Shown here in pieces: positions 30,066-40,378 of a stretch of DNA of 64,000 bases. Location of the stretch: contig CAILLA010000209.1 of NCBI GenBank assembly GCA_903834925.1, positions 38,394 through 102,393 of the forward strand, read 5' to 3'. This DNA comes from an uncultured Schlesneria sp. (lineage in GTDB: Bacteria; Planctomycetota; Planctomycetia; Planctomycetales; Planctomycetaceae). The notes beneath the pieces are model-generated. The model did no database searches, was not told the origin of the DNA, and was given only the letters and a program-made list of their open reading frames with translations. The number at the start of each line of letters is the position of its first letter. Position 1 is the stretch's first letter. The translations under genes and the position numbers were made by a program.

Positions 30066-33000
30066 ATGAATCCCATCGCATTCGCCCTGCGTCGACCGTG
30101 GACCGTGATGGTGGGGATCGTGGCCGTTGTTCTGGCTGGTTCGGTCTCCCTTCGCCCGAAAGTCGTCGACCAAACGCTGCAAAAGTGGGGAATCGAATTA
30201 CCGCTGCAGACCATGAAGGTCGACATCTTCCCGGCACTGAACCTGCCCGTCATCTACGTCTGTCAGCCCTACGGCGGCATGGACCCGGCCCAGATGGAGG
30301 GTTTGCTGACAAACTATTACGAATACCACTTTCTTTACATCAGTAACATTCACCACGTTGAAAGCCGGAACATCCAGGGAATGTCCCTGATGAAGCTGTT
30401 TTTTCACCCAGGCACCGACATGGCTCAAGCCATGGCCGAGACGATCAATTACGTCAATCGATCTCGGGCCTTCATGCCGCCCGGGACCGTATCACCATTC
30501 GTAATGCGATTTGACACGGGTAGCGTTCCGGTCGGTTATCTCGTGCTATCCAGCGCGACGAAGACAATCGGCGAGATACAGGATCAAGCTCTGTTCAAAG
30601 TACGTCCCATGTTCTCGGCATTACCGGGAGTCTCGGCCCCGCCGCCGTTTGGCGGCAGTGCGCGGACGATCGTCATTCGGGCAAACCCGGATCGACTGCG
30701 CTCATACAACATTTCGCCGGACGAGTTGGTGAGTGCTCTTGCGTCCGGCAACACCGTGAGTCCGTCGGGCAATATGCATATCGGTACCATGTATCCGGTG
30801 GTTCCAACGAACGCGCTGGTCAAAGATATTCGGGATCTCGGCAACATTCCCATTCGCACAAACAAGGGACCGCCGGTCTACATGCGGGATATCGGTGCAA
30901 TCGAGGATGCGACGGACTTGCCGACCGGATACGCACTGATCAACGGTCGACGTGCTGTTTACATTCTGGCAACGAAGCGAGCCGAAGCATCGACGATCAG
31001 CGTTATTGACGAGATCAAGAAGGCTTTGCCTTCGATGCAGGCTGAATTACCCGATGACATCCGCGTCAGTTTCGAATTTGACCAGTCACCCTATGTGACA
31101 CGGGCGATTAACAGCCTTTTCACGGAAGGGATTCTGGGCGCATTGCTCACCGGAGTGATGGTCTTAATCTTTCTGCGCGACTGGCGAAGTGCGCTCGTCG
31201 TGATTCTGAATATTCCACTGGCCATCACGGCGGCCATTCTTGGGCTATGGCTTTGCGGACATACAATTAATCTGATGACGCTTGGAGGCCTGGCGCTAGC
31301 CGTGGGAATTCTCGTCGACGAAGCGACCGTGGAAATCGAAAATATCCACACACAATATGTCCGGACAGACTCCATTGCGCTCGCTGTTCGGTTGGGTAAC
31401 GCCCAGACGGCCATACCCCGACTGCTGGCGATGCTCTGCGTTCTTGCAGTATTCGTTCCCTCGTTTTTCATGCAAGGGGCGGCCCGGTCGTTGTTCATCC
31501 CGCTGTCGCTGGCTGTCGGGTTTTCAATGATTGCTTCGTACATCCTGTCGAGCACATTTGTTCCGGTGATGTCGGTATGGTTGCTGCGACATCACAGCCA
31601 TGCGTCGGGGAGCGACACACGGACGTTATTTGATCGAATCACCGATGGTTATGGGTCGTTACTGAAGACGCTGGTTGCGCTGCGATGGATTGTTGTACCT
31701 GGGTATCTCGCATTGTCATTGCTGATCATTGTTGGACTCGGGTCGGGGCTCGGTTTGGAAATCTTTCCCAGCGCTGGTGTCAATGAGTTTCGCCTGCGGT
31801 TCCGCGCGCCAGACGGTACTCATTTCGATACCACAGAACAGTACGCGCTCAATGTCCTGGATACTGTCAGCCAGCACGTGGGACTGGCGAACGTACAAAT
31901 CACACTCGGTTACGTCGGGACAATACCTTCAAGCTTTCCGATTAACGGTGTGTATCAGTGGTCACGCGGTCCTGAAGAAGGCTTGCTTCGGATCGCACTG
32001 AAGCATGGAAGTGGTATCGATACGGAGCGGGCGAAAGACGAATTACGAGAAATTCTTGCTCAGCGGTTTCCGGAATTGAGGTTTTCGTTCGAGCCGGCGG
32101 ACATCGTCAGCGAAGTGATGAGCTTCGGGTCACCGACTCCCATCGAGGTCGCCGCTCGCGGATCGAATCTCGACGAAAGCCGGGCGTACATGCTTGAGGT
32201 TCAACGCGAACTCGGTTCGATAAAATCGTTGCGTGATCTTCAAATTGCGCAGTCACTGGATTATCCCACCGTCAGCGTGCAGGTTGACCGGGAAAAAGCT
32301 TCCTTTTCAGGGACGACGACTGCTCAAATTGCTCGATCGATCGTTGCGGCCACTTCGTCAACTCGGTTTGTGGTGCAGAATTACTGGCCTGACCCCAAGA
32401 CCGGGATTGGTTACCAGGTTCAAGTTGAGATTCCACAACAAACCATGACGCAAGCAGAGGACCTTGCCACGATTCCAGTCGACTATCGTGATGGTCAGGC
32501 CCTTTTATTGCGCGATGTCGCGGGAATTTCTGCGAGCAAAATGCCCGGACAATTCGATCGCTACAATATGAAACGCGAGATCTCTTTAACAGCAAATATC
32601 AGCGGTCAGGATCTCGGTTCAGTTGCGACAGACGTTCGCAATACATTGGCCAAACTGGATGCTGAAGGTAAGAAGCCCAAGAGCGTCACGATGGAAATTC
32701 GTGGTCAGATTCCCCCACTACGTCAGATCACAAGTGGACTCGGTGTTGGCCTGCTCTTGGCAATCATCGTGATCTTCTTGTTGCTGACAGCCAATTTTCA
32801 ATCCCTGCGGCTAGCATTGATCACGATCTCGACCGCCCCGGCCGTATTGGCAGGTGTGGTGATCTTGCTGTGGCTGACACATTCGACGCTCAACATCCAA
32901 TCATTCATCGGTGCGATCATGTCGACCGGCGTGGCCATGGCCAATGCGATTCTGTTAGTGACGTTTGCCGAGAAATCGAGGCGCGAGTTGGGGGATGCGA

Positions 33001-33305
33001 ACATTGCTGCGGTTCGCGGGGGCGAGCGTCGTCTGCGAGCGATTTTGATGACGAGTCTGGCAATGGGGGCTGGCATGGTACCGATGGCACTCGGGTTGAG
33101 CGAAGAAGGTAAACAGACAGCTCCTTTAGGCCGGGCGGTCATCGGCGGTCTGATTTTTGCCACGCTTGCGACGTTGCTCATTCTTCCTGCCGTCTTCGCA
33201 CTATTGCAGCGGCGTGCCCCAAATCGCTCGGCGTCGCTTGATCCGCTTGATGCACAAAGCCCGCTCTTTCGAGAAGAAGCTGTCAGACTGTTGGCATCGG
33301 AGTAA
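30066..33305 (+). CDS. RND-family efflux transporter permease (AcrB/CzcA superfamily)
   Basis: About 1080 aa with two RND repeats; LALAVGILVDEATVEIENIH, GIVVILLWL..., MTSLAMGAGMVPMALGLSEEGKQTAPLGRAVIGGLIFATLATLLILPAVF. Confidence 0.92.
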   Translation: MNPIAFALRRPWTVMVGIVAVVLAGSVSLRPKVVDQTLQKWGIELPLQTMKVDIFPALNLPVIYVCQPYGGMDPAQMEGLLTNYYEYHFLYISNIHHVESRNIQGMSLMKLFFHPGTDMAQAMAETINYVNRSRAFMPPGTVSPFVMRFDTGSVPVGYLVLSSATKTIGEIQDQALFKVRPMFSALPGVSAPPPFGGSARTIVIRANPDRLRSYNISPDELVSALASGNTVSPSGNMHIGTMYPVVPTNALVKDIRDLGNIPIRTNKGPPVYMRDIGAIEDATDLPTGYALINGRRAVYILATKRAEASTISVIDEIKKALPSMQAELPDDIRVSFEFDQSPYVTRAINSLFTEGILGALLTGVMVLIFLRDWRSALVVILNIPLAITAAILGLWLCGHTINLMTLGGLALAVGILVDEATVEIENIHTQYVRTDSIALAVRLGNAQTAIPRLLAMLCVLAVFVPSFFMQGAARSLFIPLSLAVGFSMIASYILSSTFVPVMSVWLLRHHSHASGSDTRTLFDRITDGYGSLLKTLVALRWIVVPGYLALSLLIIVGLGSGLGLEIFPSAGVNEFRLRFRAPDGTHFDTTEQYALNVLDTVSQHVGLANVQITLGYVGTIPSSFPINGVYQWSRGPEEGLLRIALKHGSGIDTERAKDELREILAQRFPELRFSFEPADIVSEVMSFGSPTPIEVAARGSNLDESRAYMLEVQRELGSIKSLRDLQIAQSLDYPTVSVQVDREKASFSGTTTAQIARSIVAATSSTRFVVQNYWPDPKTGIGYQVQVEIPQQTMTQAEDLATIPVDYRDGQALLLRDVAGISASKMPGQFDRYNMKREISLTANISGQDLGSVATDVRNTLAKLDAEGKKPKSVTMEIRGQIPPLRQITSGLGVGLLLAIIVIFLLLTANFQSLRLALITISTAPAVLAGVVILLWLTHSTLNIQSFIGAIMSTGVAMANAILLVTFAEKSRRELGDANIAAVRGGERRLRAILMTSLAMGAGMVPMALGLSEEGKQTAPLGRAVIGGLIFATLATLLILPAVFALLQRRAPNRSASLDPLDAQSPLFREEAVRLLASE

Positions 33306-33308
33306 TTC

Positions 33309-34667
33309 GTGAAGTCTCACATTCAAAACGTTGTTATCCGATTCGATCGATTCCCGGTCCTTCTGGGGTTGTGCCTGTTGGCTGGCTGTGGCCAACCGAA
33401 GGCACACAACGCAGAATCCGCTGGCGGTTTGCCGCCGGTTCGTGTCACAACGATTCAACCCAAAAGGAGCCTGTTCGTACGGACTGTAGAACTCCCCGGT
33501 CGAGCCGAGGCATTTGAGTTTGCTCCCCTTTGTGCCAAGGTGACGGGGTTTGTGCAGAAGGTTTCCGTCGATATTGGTGATCCGATTCAAGGGCCAAAGG
33601 GAGCAACTCCAGGTTCGATTTTAGTCGAATTGCTGGTCCCGGAACTCAACGAAGATCTCGCTGAGAAGGCCGCGACGATTTCGCAGACGAAGGCTGAAAT
33701 TCTTCAGGCTGACGCTGGTGTGAAATTAGCAGAAGCCGCAGTTCGCTCAGCAGAAGCACGTGTTCTCGAAGCGGAAGCGCTGGTCGCAAAGGAAGAATCG
33801 CATTACACGCGATGGAAATCAGAGTATCAACGCGTCGCGCAGCTTGCCGAAAGCGGAGCTGTGACGAGGAAAGTGGCTGACGAAACCCGAGCACAACTCG
33901 ATGCCGCAGACGCCGGCAGGAAAGAGGTTGGAGCAAAAATTGCGTCTGCGATGGCAGAGAGTCAAGAGGTCATTGCGCGGCGGGAAAAGGCTCGGGCCGA
34001 TGCGGTTGCGATACGTGCCAAGCTCGAAGTCGCAGACGCAGATAAACGACGCGCCGAAACGATGCTCGATTATTCGATTCTGCGAGCACCCTTTGATGGT
34101 ATTGTCGTGGAACGCCATATCCATCCGGGGCATCTGGTGCAGGCGGGAACTGCGACCACCGCCAAGCCGTTGCTGTCCGTCATGCGAATGGACCCGATCC
34201 GCATCTTCGTGGATATTCCAGAGAATGATGCGGTCTATGTCACGAAAGAAAGCAAAGTGGAAATGAGGATTCCGTCGATGCCCGGCGAAGAGTTTGTCGG
34301 CACTGTGACGCGAACCAGTTGGGCACTCAATACTACTTCGCGGACATTAACTGCCGAGATCGATGTGCCCAACGTTGATGGTCGCTTGCGACCCGGATTG
34401 TACTTGCAGGTCAAGGTCACGGTCGCTGAATTGCCGGACGTATTCACGCTACCCCGCACAGCGATTATCACCCAGGAAAAACAGACCTTTTGTTATCGCG
34501 TGGCGGCCGATGGGAAAATCGTACGGCTCCCGATCGAACTGGGCTTACAGTCCGGTGGGAACGTCGAAATTCGCAGTGGTTTGACGGGTGACGAGCAGAT
34601 CATCAGCGTCAATGCCAACGTTTTTCGCGAGGGTCAAACGGTTCAGGTCGCACCACCAGCAAAGTGA
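33309..34667 (+). CDS. RND periplasmic adaptor (membrane fusion) lipoprotein
   Basis: Lipobox LLAGCGQ; helical hairpin; DYSILRAPFDGIVVERHIHPGHLVQAGT...; immediately follows the RND permease. Confidence 0.9.
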   Translation: MKSHIQNVVIRFDRFPVLLGLCLLAGCGQPKAHNAESAGGLPPVRVTTIQPKRSLFVRTVELPGRAEAFEFAPLCAKVTGFVQKVSVDIGDPIQGPKGATPGSILVELLVPELNEDLAEKAATISQTKAEILQADAGVKLAEAAVRSAEARVLEAEALVAKEESHYTRWKSEYQRVAQLAESGAVTRKVADETRAQLDAADAGRKEVGAKIASAMAESQEVIARREKARADAVAIRAKLEVADADKRRAETMLDYSILRAPFDGIVVERHIHPGHLVQAGTATTAKPLLSVMRMDPIRIFVDIPENDAVYVTKESKVEMRIPSMPGEEFVGTVTRTSWALNTTSRTLTAEIDVPNVDGRLRPGLYLQVKVTVAELPDVFTLPRTAIITQEKQTFCYRVAADGKIVRLPIELGLQSGGNVEIRSGLTGDEQIISVNANVFREGQTVQVAPPAK

Positions 34668-34837
34668 TCTCTCCAGGATTTTCGTCGTCAAAGTCTACTT
34701 GTTCGTTATCGCACTCACAGATGTGACAGATGGAAGATCGCAGTGCGCATCCGCGTTTAGCCGTTCATTCACGAACGTCGATAACATCGAGCGGCGGGAA
34801 AGCTGCCAATCGTGCTGGAACACCAGGGACGGTGGTC

Positions 34838-36529
34838 ATGATGCGTTTTCTACGCCTAAAAATGGCGATGCCATTTGTTCTGTTAGCGCTGCTTGCGCTA
34901 ACTGGCTGCACCTCCACGCGGTCATGGAAGGACGCATCTGCTAAGCGACGTGCCGATGAATCGAATTCAACGCAAATCAGCACGGCGATTGTTAAAGATC
35001 AAGACCTTCCCGCGCGGCAGCACGTCGCTGATTCGCCAACCGCTGCTTCCCTGGATCAAACGGAAAACTCCGAAGTCAAAATCGCTCAGTTGAGTTCCAC
35101 CGAAGTTGATAAAGCGGGAGTCGAGCAAAGCGTTGTTAGCCTTTCCGATTTGGCAATTCATCCCGACGACACAACAGCAAAAGAGGACTTGACACCACGA
35201 TCCGTTGAGGACGCTCTTGCAGAGACTGGTAAAGAGACTGCGTCCCGATACACACTCAGTCTCGCGGAAATTCTGCTTCAAGCGGATTCCCAGAATCCGA
35301 ATATCGCGTTGGCACGCGAACGAATCAACGAAGCCTACGCTCGCGTCGACAGAGCCGAAGCCCTGTGGCTTCCTTCGCTGCGCGCAGGACTGAATTACAA
35401 CTACCACGAGGGTGAGATACAAGATGTCGCGGGACATCTCTTCCAGACAACTCGAAATGCCTTCAGTGGCGGATTTGGTGCCAACACGGTGGGAGCAGCG
35501 TCACCTGCGGTGCCGGGGTTACTTGCCCAGTTTCATTTAACGGATGCGATCTTCCAGCCGAAGATCGCATCTCATCAGGCCGCATCACGCCAATTCGGTG
35601 CAACGGCGGCGCGAAATGACGTGCTTCGTGATGCCGCCGTCGCATATCTCGAAATCGTTCGAGCGGAACACTCCGTAGAAATCGCGAGACAGGCTTTTGC
35701 CAATACGGAAAAGCTTTCTGAAATCACGCGTCAATTCTCCGAAACAGGCCAAGGGTTGCAGTCTGATTATCAGCGGATGGAGGCAGAATTGGCTATTCGT
35801 GCAGAGCAGGTGGCGGTTCAACAAGAGGTGGTTATCGTCGCTTCTGCGAAACTCGCCCAAATCCTGCATGCGGATGCGACAATCCAGTTCGTGACGAATG
35901 AGCCTGCGGTGACACCCTTAGACGTTATTTCACTGCAGGATTCGGCTGCCTCGTTTGTCGTTTTGGGACTCTCCCGCCGACCCGAACTTTGCGAGCAAAA
36001 GCATCTGGTTTGCGAAGCAATCGAGCGACTCAATCGCGAGAAATATGCCCCCCTGATCCCCAGCGTGCTTCTTGGGATGAGCTATGGCTCGATGGGGGGC
36101 GGCGTCGGGAGTTCGGTCGTAACCTCGGGACCACGATTTGATACCGATGCCGTCGCATACTGGGAACTCCGAAACTTAGGCGCTGGTGATCGCGCAGCAC
36201 GAAATGAAGCGAACTCAGCGGCACGTCAAGCAAAATTTCGGGAAGTAGCGCTTCTCGATAAAGTCGCTCGTGAAGTGATGGAAGCCTACGCTCAGGTGCA
36301 ACAGCGGAAGAAAAGGCTGGAACTTGCCAGCAAAGGGATCGTTGCTGCCGAGAGATCTTATCAACTCAATCTTCAGCGGATCGAGAATGTTCAAGGGCTG
36401 CCGATTGAGGTGTTACAATCCATTCAGGCTCTCGCATCTGCTCAACGCGCGTATTTGAACGCGGTCGTCGACTTCAACATTGCCCAATTCGAATTGTGCC
36501 GCGCCACAGGTTGGTTCGTTGAGTCCTAG
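34838..36529 (+). CDS. TolC-family outer-membrane efflux lipoprotein
   Basis: Lipobox ALTGCTS; TLSLAEILLQADSQNPNIALARERINEAYARVDRAEALWLPSLRAGLNY; repeated TolC helices. Confidence 0.9.
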   Translation: MMRFLRLKMAMPFVLLALLALTGCTSTRSWKDASAKRRADESNSTQISTAIVKDQDLPARQHVADSPTAASLDQTENSEVKIAQLSSTEVDKAGVEQSVVSLSDLAIHPDDTTAKEDLTPRSVEDALAETGKETASRYTLSLAEILLQADSQNPNIALARERINEAYARVDRAEALWLPSLRAGLNYNYHEGEIQDVAGHLFQTTRNAFSGGFGANTVGAASPAVPGLLAQFHLTDAIFQPKIASHQAASRQFGATAARNDVLRDAAVAYLEIVRAEHSVEIARQAFANTEKLSEITRQFSETGQGLQSDYQRMEAELAIRAEQVAVQQEVVIVASAKLAQILHADATIQFVTNEPAVTPLDVISLQDSAASFVVLGLSRRPELCEQKHLVCEAIERLNREKYAPLIPSVLLGMSYGSMGGGVGSSVVTSGPRFDTDAVAYWELRNLGAGDRAARNEANSAARQAKFREVALLDKVAREVMEAYAQVQQRKKRLELASKGIVAAERSYQLNLQRIENVQGLPIEVLQSIQALASAQRAYLNAVVDFNIAQFELCRATGWFVES

Positions 36530-36633
36530 GCAGCAAATGGTTTTTCAAAACGCAGCTCGCAGGTCTGCCACCTCGGCGAGAATCGCCATGCTCAACTGAA
36601 AGCGCCCGCGATTGTAGTGGTTCAGCTTTGGTC

Positions 36634-36673
36634 GAAGAACACTGCTTAACTGAGTGCTGTCAAGCAGTGCCAC
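36634..36673 (+). repeat. Double-hairpin intergenic element, half copy E (second hairpin only)
   Basis: gaagaacactgcttaactgagtgctgtcaagcagtgccac; resembles gaagagcactg...cagtggcac of copies C and D. Confidence 0.5.
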
Positions 36674-36832
36674 AGGTGTTTTTCTCTTACCACGGTTTTT
36701 CTGACGAGAAATTGTCCGAGGGCTGAAGCCGCCCGGCTCACTTCGTCTTCCGGTTTTTGCGAGCTCGACGCTTCCAACACTCCATCATTCCCATTATCTC
36801 ATGACCACGATAAAAATATATGAACAAAGGTG

Positions 36833-36862
36833 TTGACACGACACGGCATGTCGTGCAATGAT
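36833..36862 (+). promoter_or_regulatory. Candidate sigma70-type promoter with palindromic operator
   Basis: TTGACA at 36833-36838; CACGACA-cggca-TGTCGTG inverted repeat 36837-36855; AATGAT near 36857; upstream of the CDS at 36907. Confidence 0.4.
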
Positions 36863-36906
36863 GCCGTTGTTGTGTTTGTATTTGTTGGAACGATTGGAGG
36901 ACTCGA

Positions 36907-38016
36907 ATGAATCTGGAAAAGTTGAGCGATATTCCTGCGAAGCAGCAGGGTTGGGTTTGGAAGGGTGTGATCCCTGAGGGGCAAGTAACGCTGTTGACAG
37001 GGGAGCCGGGTGTTGGGAAGAGTCTGTTTGCGATGGATGCCATTGCCCGGTTGACGCGGGGTGAGCGTGGACTTTCAATCAGAGATCAGGGCGAGGCGGG
37101 CCAGGTCATTCTGTTTTCGGGTGAAGATGGGATCGCCAGCGTGGTTCGAAATCGTCTGGAGGCTGCGAATGCTGCACTCCCTTTGGTTAACGTCGTCGTC
37201 AATGACACGAACGCCTCGTTGGAAAAACCGGAATCGAAACGCAAGCGGATTGATGATGATCATCAAATGGAATCGCTCGAATTGTATCTGACGTTGCTGC
37301 GTGAGGCGGGTGAGTCTTGTCGTCTGATTGTGATTGATCCCGTCAAGAGTTTACTCGCAGCGACGAATGGTCGTGACGATGTCAGACTCAGGGCAACGAT
37401 GGCGAAACTCACGGAACTGGCGGACCGGACGGGTGTTGCGATCCTGCTGATCGCTACGCCGTCCAAGGTTGAGAAAGGGAAACGTGGCGACTGGACGCCG
37501 ACGTCTCCGGTTCTTGCCGAGGTGGCTCGTTCGGTCTGGACGATCGTTCGTGATCCCAACGAACCGGGTCGACGAATCCTGTTGCCTGTCAAAACGAACC
37601 TGTGTGAAACGCCTCCTGGTCTCGGTTTTACGATTCAGAATCAGCGGATCCACTGGGAAAACGAGTGGGTTCGTCAGACTGCGGAACAATTCGTGGCTGA
37701 CACGACCGAAACGGAGAAACTGAAGCACGTCGCGGCGAAGAGTGAATTGTCGCGGGTGGCCGAATGGGTGAAAAACCAATTGAATGGCGCACCTGTTTAT
37801 ACCAGCGTCCTCAAAGCGGAAGCGGCTGGCCATGACATCAGTGAAAAGACGCTGAATCGCGCACTGATCCTGTTGGGTTGTCGCAAAGGAAAAGAAAAGA
37901 AAACAGACGGGCGATGGTTTTGGTGGCTGCCAGATCCGCTGACGGGTCCCGTCCTCTCGGACTCCCCGGCTCGGCGGCCAGGAACACTCGAATTGAAGTC
38001 ACTGGCAGAGTTCTAG
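36907..38016 (+). CDS. AAA_25/RepA-like P-loop ATPase
   Basis: VTLLTGEPGVGKSLFAMDAIARLTRG (Walker A), LIVIDPVKSLL (Walker B), C-terminal winged-helix-like region ending GRWFWWLPDP. Confidence 0.85.
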   Translation: MNLEKLSDIPAKQQGWVWKGVIPEGQVTLLTGEPGVGKSLFAMDAIARLTRGERGLSIRDQGEAGQVILFSGEDGIASVVRNRLEAANAALPLVNVVVNDTNASLEKPESKRKRIDDDHQMESLELYLTLLREAGESCRLIVIDPVKSLLAATNGRDDVRLRATMAKLTELADRTGVAILLIATPSKVEKGKRGDWTPTSPVLAEVARSVWTIVRDPNEPGRRILLPVKTNLCETPPGLGFTIQNQRIHWENEWVRQTAEQFVADTTETEKLKHVAAKSELSRVAEWVKNQLNGAPVYTSVLKAEAAGHDISEKTLNRALILLGCRKGKEKKTDGRWFWWLPDPLTGPVLSDSPARRPGTLELKSLAEF

Positions 38017-38071
38017 GCCGAAGCGGATCAGACTCGATCGCTCGCAAACCCTACAAAAAAGGGAAGTTGAT

Positions 38072-38185
38072 CAACTTTGCCAACTTTGCCAACCGTCTGA
38101 AGGCAACGCCAAGGCAGCGGTGGGACATCGAAGACTTGTCCGCACCCTACGGGCCAGTCGGGCTGAACTTTGCCAACTTGGTCAA
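38072..38185. repeat. AACTTTGCCAAC repeat tract
   Basis: caactttgccaactttgccaac at 38072-38093 and aactttgccaacttggtcaac at about 38165-38185; related sequence at 63281-63349. Confidence 0.5.
38120..38152 (+). repeat. Hairpin repeat gtgggacatcgaagacttgtccgcaccctacg, copy 2
   Basis: Close match to the reverse complement of 14182-14214. Confidence 0.6.
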
Positions 38186-38425
38186 CATTTTTTTGTGTGA
38201 TTTGCTGTCTCTGGCTAAGAATTCACAATTCCCGAACAGATGCTTCACACGGGCGCTCCGGTTTGTTTCAATTTCGCCAAGTGCAGGAAATGTTTTCCAG
38301 GTCAATTTTGGCTTGCGTGAAAAAGCAACCGGGTGGCGATATACTGCCATTTAAGAAATTTCTGAACGGCGAAAAGTTTCGTCGTGGTGACTTTTACGAA
38401 TCTCAACAACAACGGAACGACGACG

Positions 38426-39346
38426 ATGACGGCAGCGGCGATCAGCCCAGGGGTGACACGAATTGGCTGGATTGGGACCGGCGTGATGGGGTCCAGCATG
38501 GTGGGGCACCTGATTTCCGCAGGATATTCCGCCACGGTGTTCAGCCGGTCCAAAAGCAAGGCCGAACCGCTGATTTCTCGGGGTGCCCATTGGGCGGAAA
38601 CCCCGAGCAAGGTTGCGGAACAATCCGACGTCGTGTTTTCCATCGTCGGATTTCCCAGTGACGTTCGCGAAGTGATCCTTGGTTCTGAAGGGGCACTGGC
38701 GGGATCAAAACCGGGGACGATTCTTGTTGATATGACGACCAGCGAGCCTTCATTGGCCGTCGAAATTCATCAGGCCTCTGCCAGCAAGGGTGTTTTCAGT
38801 GTCGACGCACCGGTTTCCGGCGGCGATATCGGTGCCAAGAATGCCACGCTTTCAATCATGATCGGCGGCGACAAAGAAGTGGTCGATTCGCTTCAGCCGC
38901 TTTTTTCAACGATGGGAAAAACGCTGGTTCATCAAGGGAAGGCCGGGGCTGGCCAGCATGCAAAAATGGCGAACCAGATTCTGATCGCGACGAACATGAT
39001 CGGGGTCTGTGAGTCACTTCTTTATGGTTACAAGGCGGGACTCGACCTTCCGACGATGCTTCAATCGGTTGGACCCGGCGCAGCGGGAAGCTGGTCGCTG
39101 AACAACCTTGGTCCTCGGATCATGAACAATAACTTTGATCCGGGATTCTTTGTCGAACACTTCATCAAAGATATGGGGATTGCGCTTTCGGAAGCGAAGC
39201 GGATGGGTTTGTGTCTGCCGGGGCTTGCGCTGGGCGAACAGTTGTATTTATCCGTCAAATCCAAAGGCTGGGGTCGAAATGGGACTCATGCTTTGATGCT
39301 GGCTTTGTCGGAAATGGCGGGAATTGATTGGAAGAACAGAAAGTAA
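38426..39346 (+). CDS. 3-hydroxyisobutyrate dehydrogenase-family oxidoreductase
   Basis: [73 protein letters not shown]. Confidence 0.92.
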   Translation: MTAAAISPGVTRIGWIGTGVMGSSMVGHLISAGYSATVFSRSKSKAEPLISRGAHWAETPSKVAEQSDVVFSIVGFPSDVREVILGSEGALAGSKPGTILVDMTTSEPSLAVEIHQASASKGVFSVDAPVSGGDIGAKNATLSIMIGGDKEVVDSLQPLFSTMGKTLVHQGKAGAGQHAKMANQILIATNMIGVCESLLYGYKAGLDLPTMLQSVGPGAAGSWSLNNLGPRIMNNNFDPGFFVEHFIKDMGIALSEAKRMGLCLPGLALGEQLYLSVKSKGWGRNGTHALMLALSEMAGIDWKNRK

Positions 39347-39351
39347 ATTCA

Positions 39352-40239
39352 ATGACTCGAAAAGGTGAACAGTTCGCCGGTTTGACTGTGGCTATTGTTA
39401 CTCCGTTCAAGAACGGAAAAGTGGATGAGTCTGCGCTTAAGCAGATGGTGGATTGGCAGATCGCTCAAGGAACGAATGGCCTTTGTCCGGTCGGGACAAC
39501 GGGCGAATGTCCCACGTTGTCGACCGCTGAACACGAACGGGTCGTTGCGATTGTCTGTGAGCACGCTGCTGGACGAATCAAGGTGATGGCTGGAACCGGC
39601 TCAAACTCGACAGCCGAAGCCATCGAGCTGACAAAATTCGCGAAATCGGTCGGGGCCGATGGGGCGATGATGGTAGCTCCTTACTACAACAAACCAACCG
39701 GCGAAGGCTTTTATCAGCACTACCGTGCCGTCGCGGAAGCGGTCGATATCCCAATTATTCTGTACAACATCCCAGGTCGGACCGCAAAAAATATTGAACC
39801 TGACGTCGTCGCTCGGATCGCCGAGATCCCGACCGTCGTGGCCATTAAAGAAGCGACCGGTTCGATGGATCAAGCTTCGCAAACATTGGCGCTGACAAAT
39901 CTGACCGTGCTTAGCGGCGACGACAGTCTCACACTGCCCATTCTGGCAATGGGAGGAAGTGGAATCGTATCTGTGGTCGGAAACATCGTGCCCGGTGACA
40001 TGCTTCAATTGTTAAAGGCGTTCAAAGCGGGAAACATCGCGGAGGCCCAGAAGTGGCATTTTAAGCTTTTCTCACTTTGCCGAGATATGCTGGGTATCGC
40101 AACCAACCCGATTCCGGTGAAGATCGCGATGAAGATGCTGGGACGAGACACAGGCGAACTGCGACTCCCACTGACGCCACTCTCACCAGCAGAAGAAGAA
40201 CGGCTGCGGAAGACTCTGGTGGCTTATGGCCTGTTGTGA
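39352..40239 (+). CDS. dapA: 4-hydroxy-tetrahydrodipicolinate synthase
   Basis: [91 protein letters not shown]. Confidence 0.96.
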   Translation: MTRKGEQFAGLTVAIVTPFKNGKVDESALKQMVDWQIAQGTNGLCPVGTTGECPTLSTAEHERVVAIVCEHAAGRIKVMAGTGSNSTAEAIELTKFAKSVGADGAMMVAPYYNKPTGEGFYQHYRAVAEAVDIPIILYNIPGRTAKNIEPDVVARIAEIPTVVAIKEATGSMDQASQTLALTNLTVLSGDDSLTLPILAMGGSGIVSVVGNIVPGDMLQLLKAFKAGNIAEAQKWHFKLFSLCRDMLGIATNPIPVKIAMKMLGRDTGELRLPLTPLSPAEEERLRKTLVAYGLL

Positions 40240-40378
40240 CCAGTCGTGTTAGACTCGATCTCAATTATGCAGAGTGATCAGTAGATTTCGCTCGCCGATT
40301 CAGTGGAATTCACGTTGAATCCGAAGCATTTTTTGCGAATGACACAATCGATTAATCGTTGACAAAAGGGCGAGTTCC

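Noticed and set aside
37878-38354. 158-aa + ORF overlapping the end of the AAA ATPase gene (contains LINFANFAN)
   Set aside because: Out-of-frame overlap with a good CDS, then runs through repeat tracts; the sequence is better explained as repeats than as a protein.
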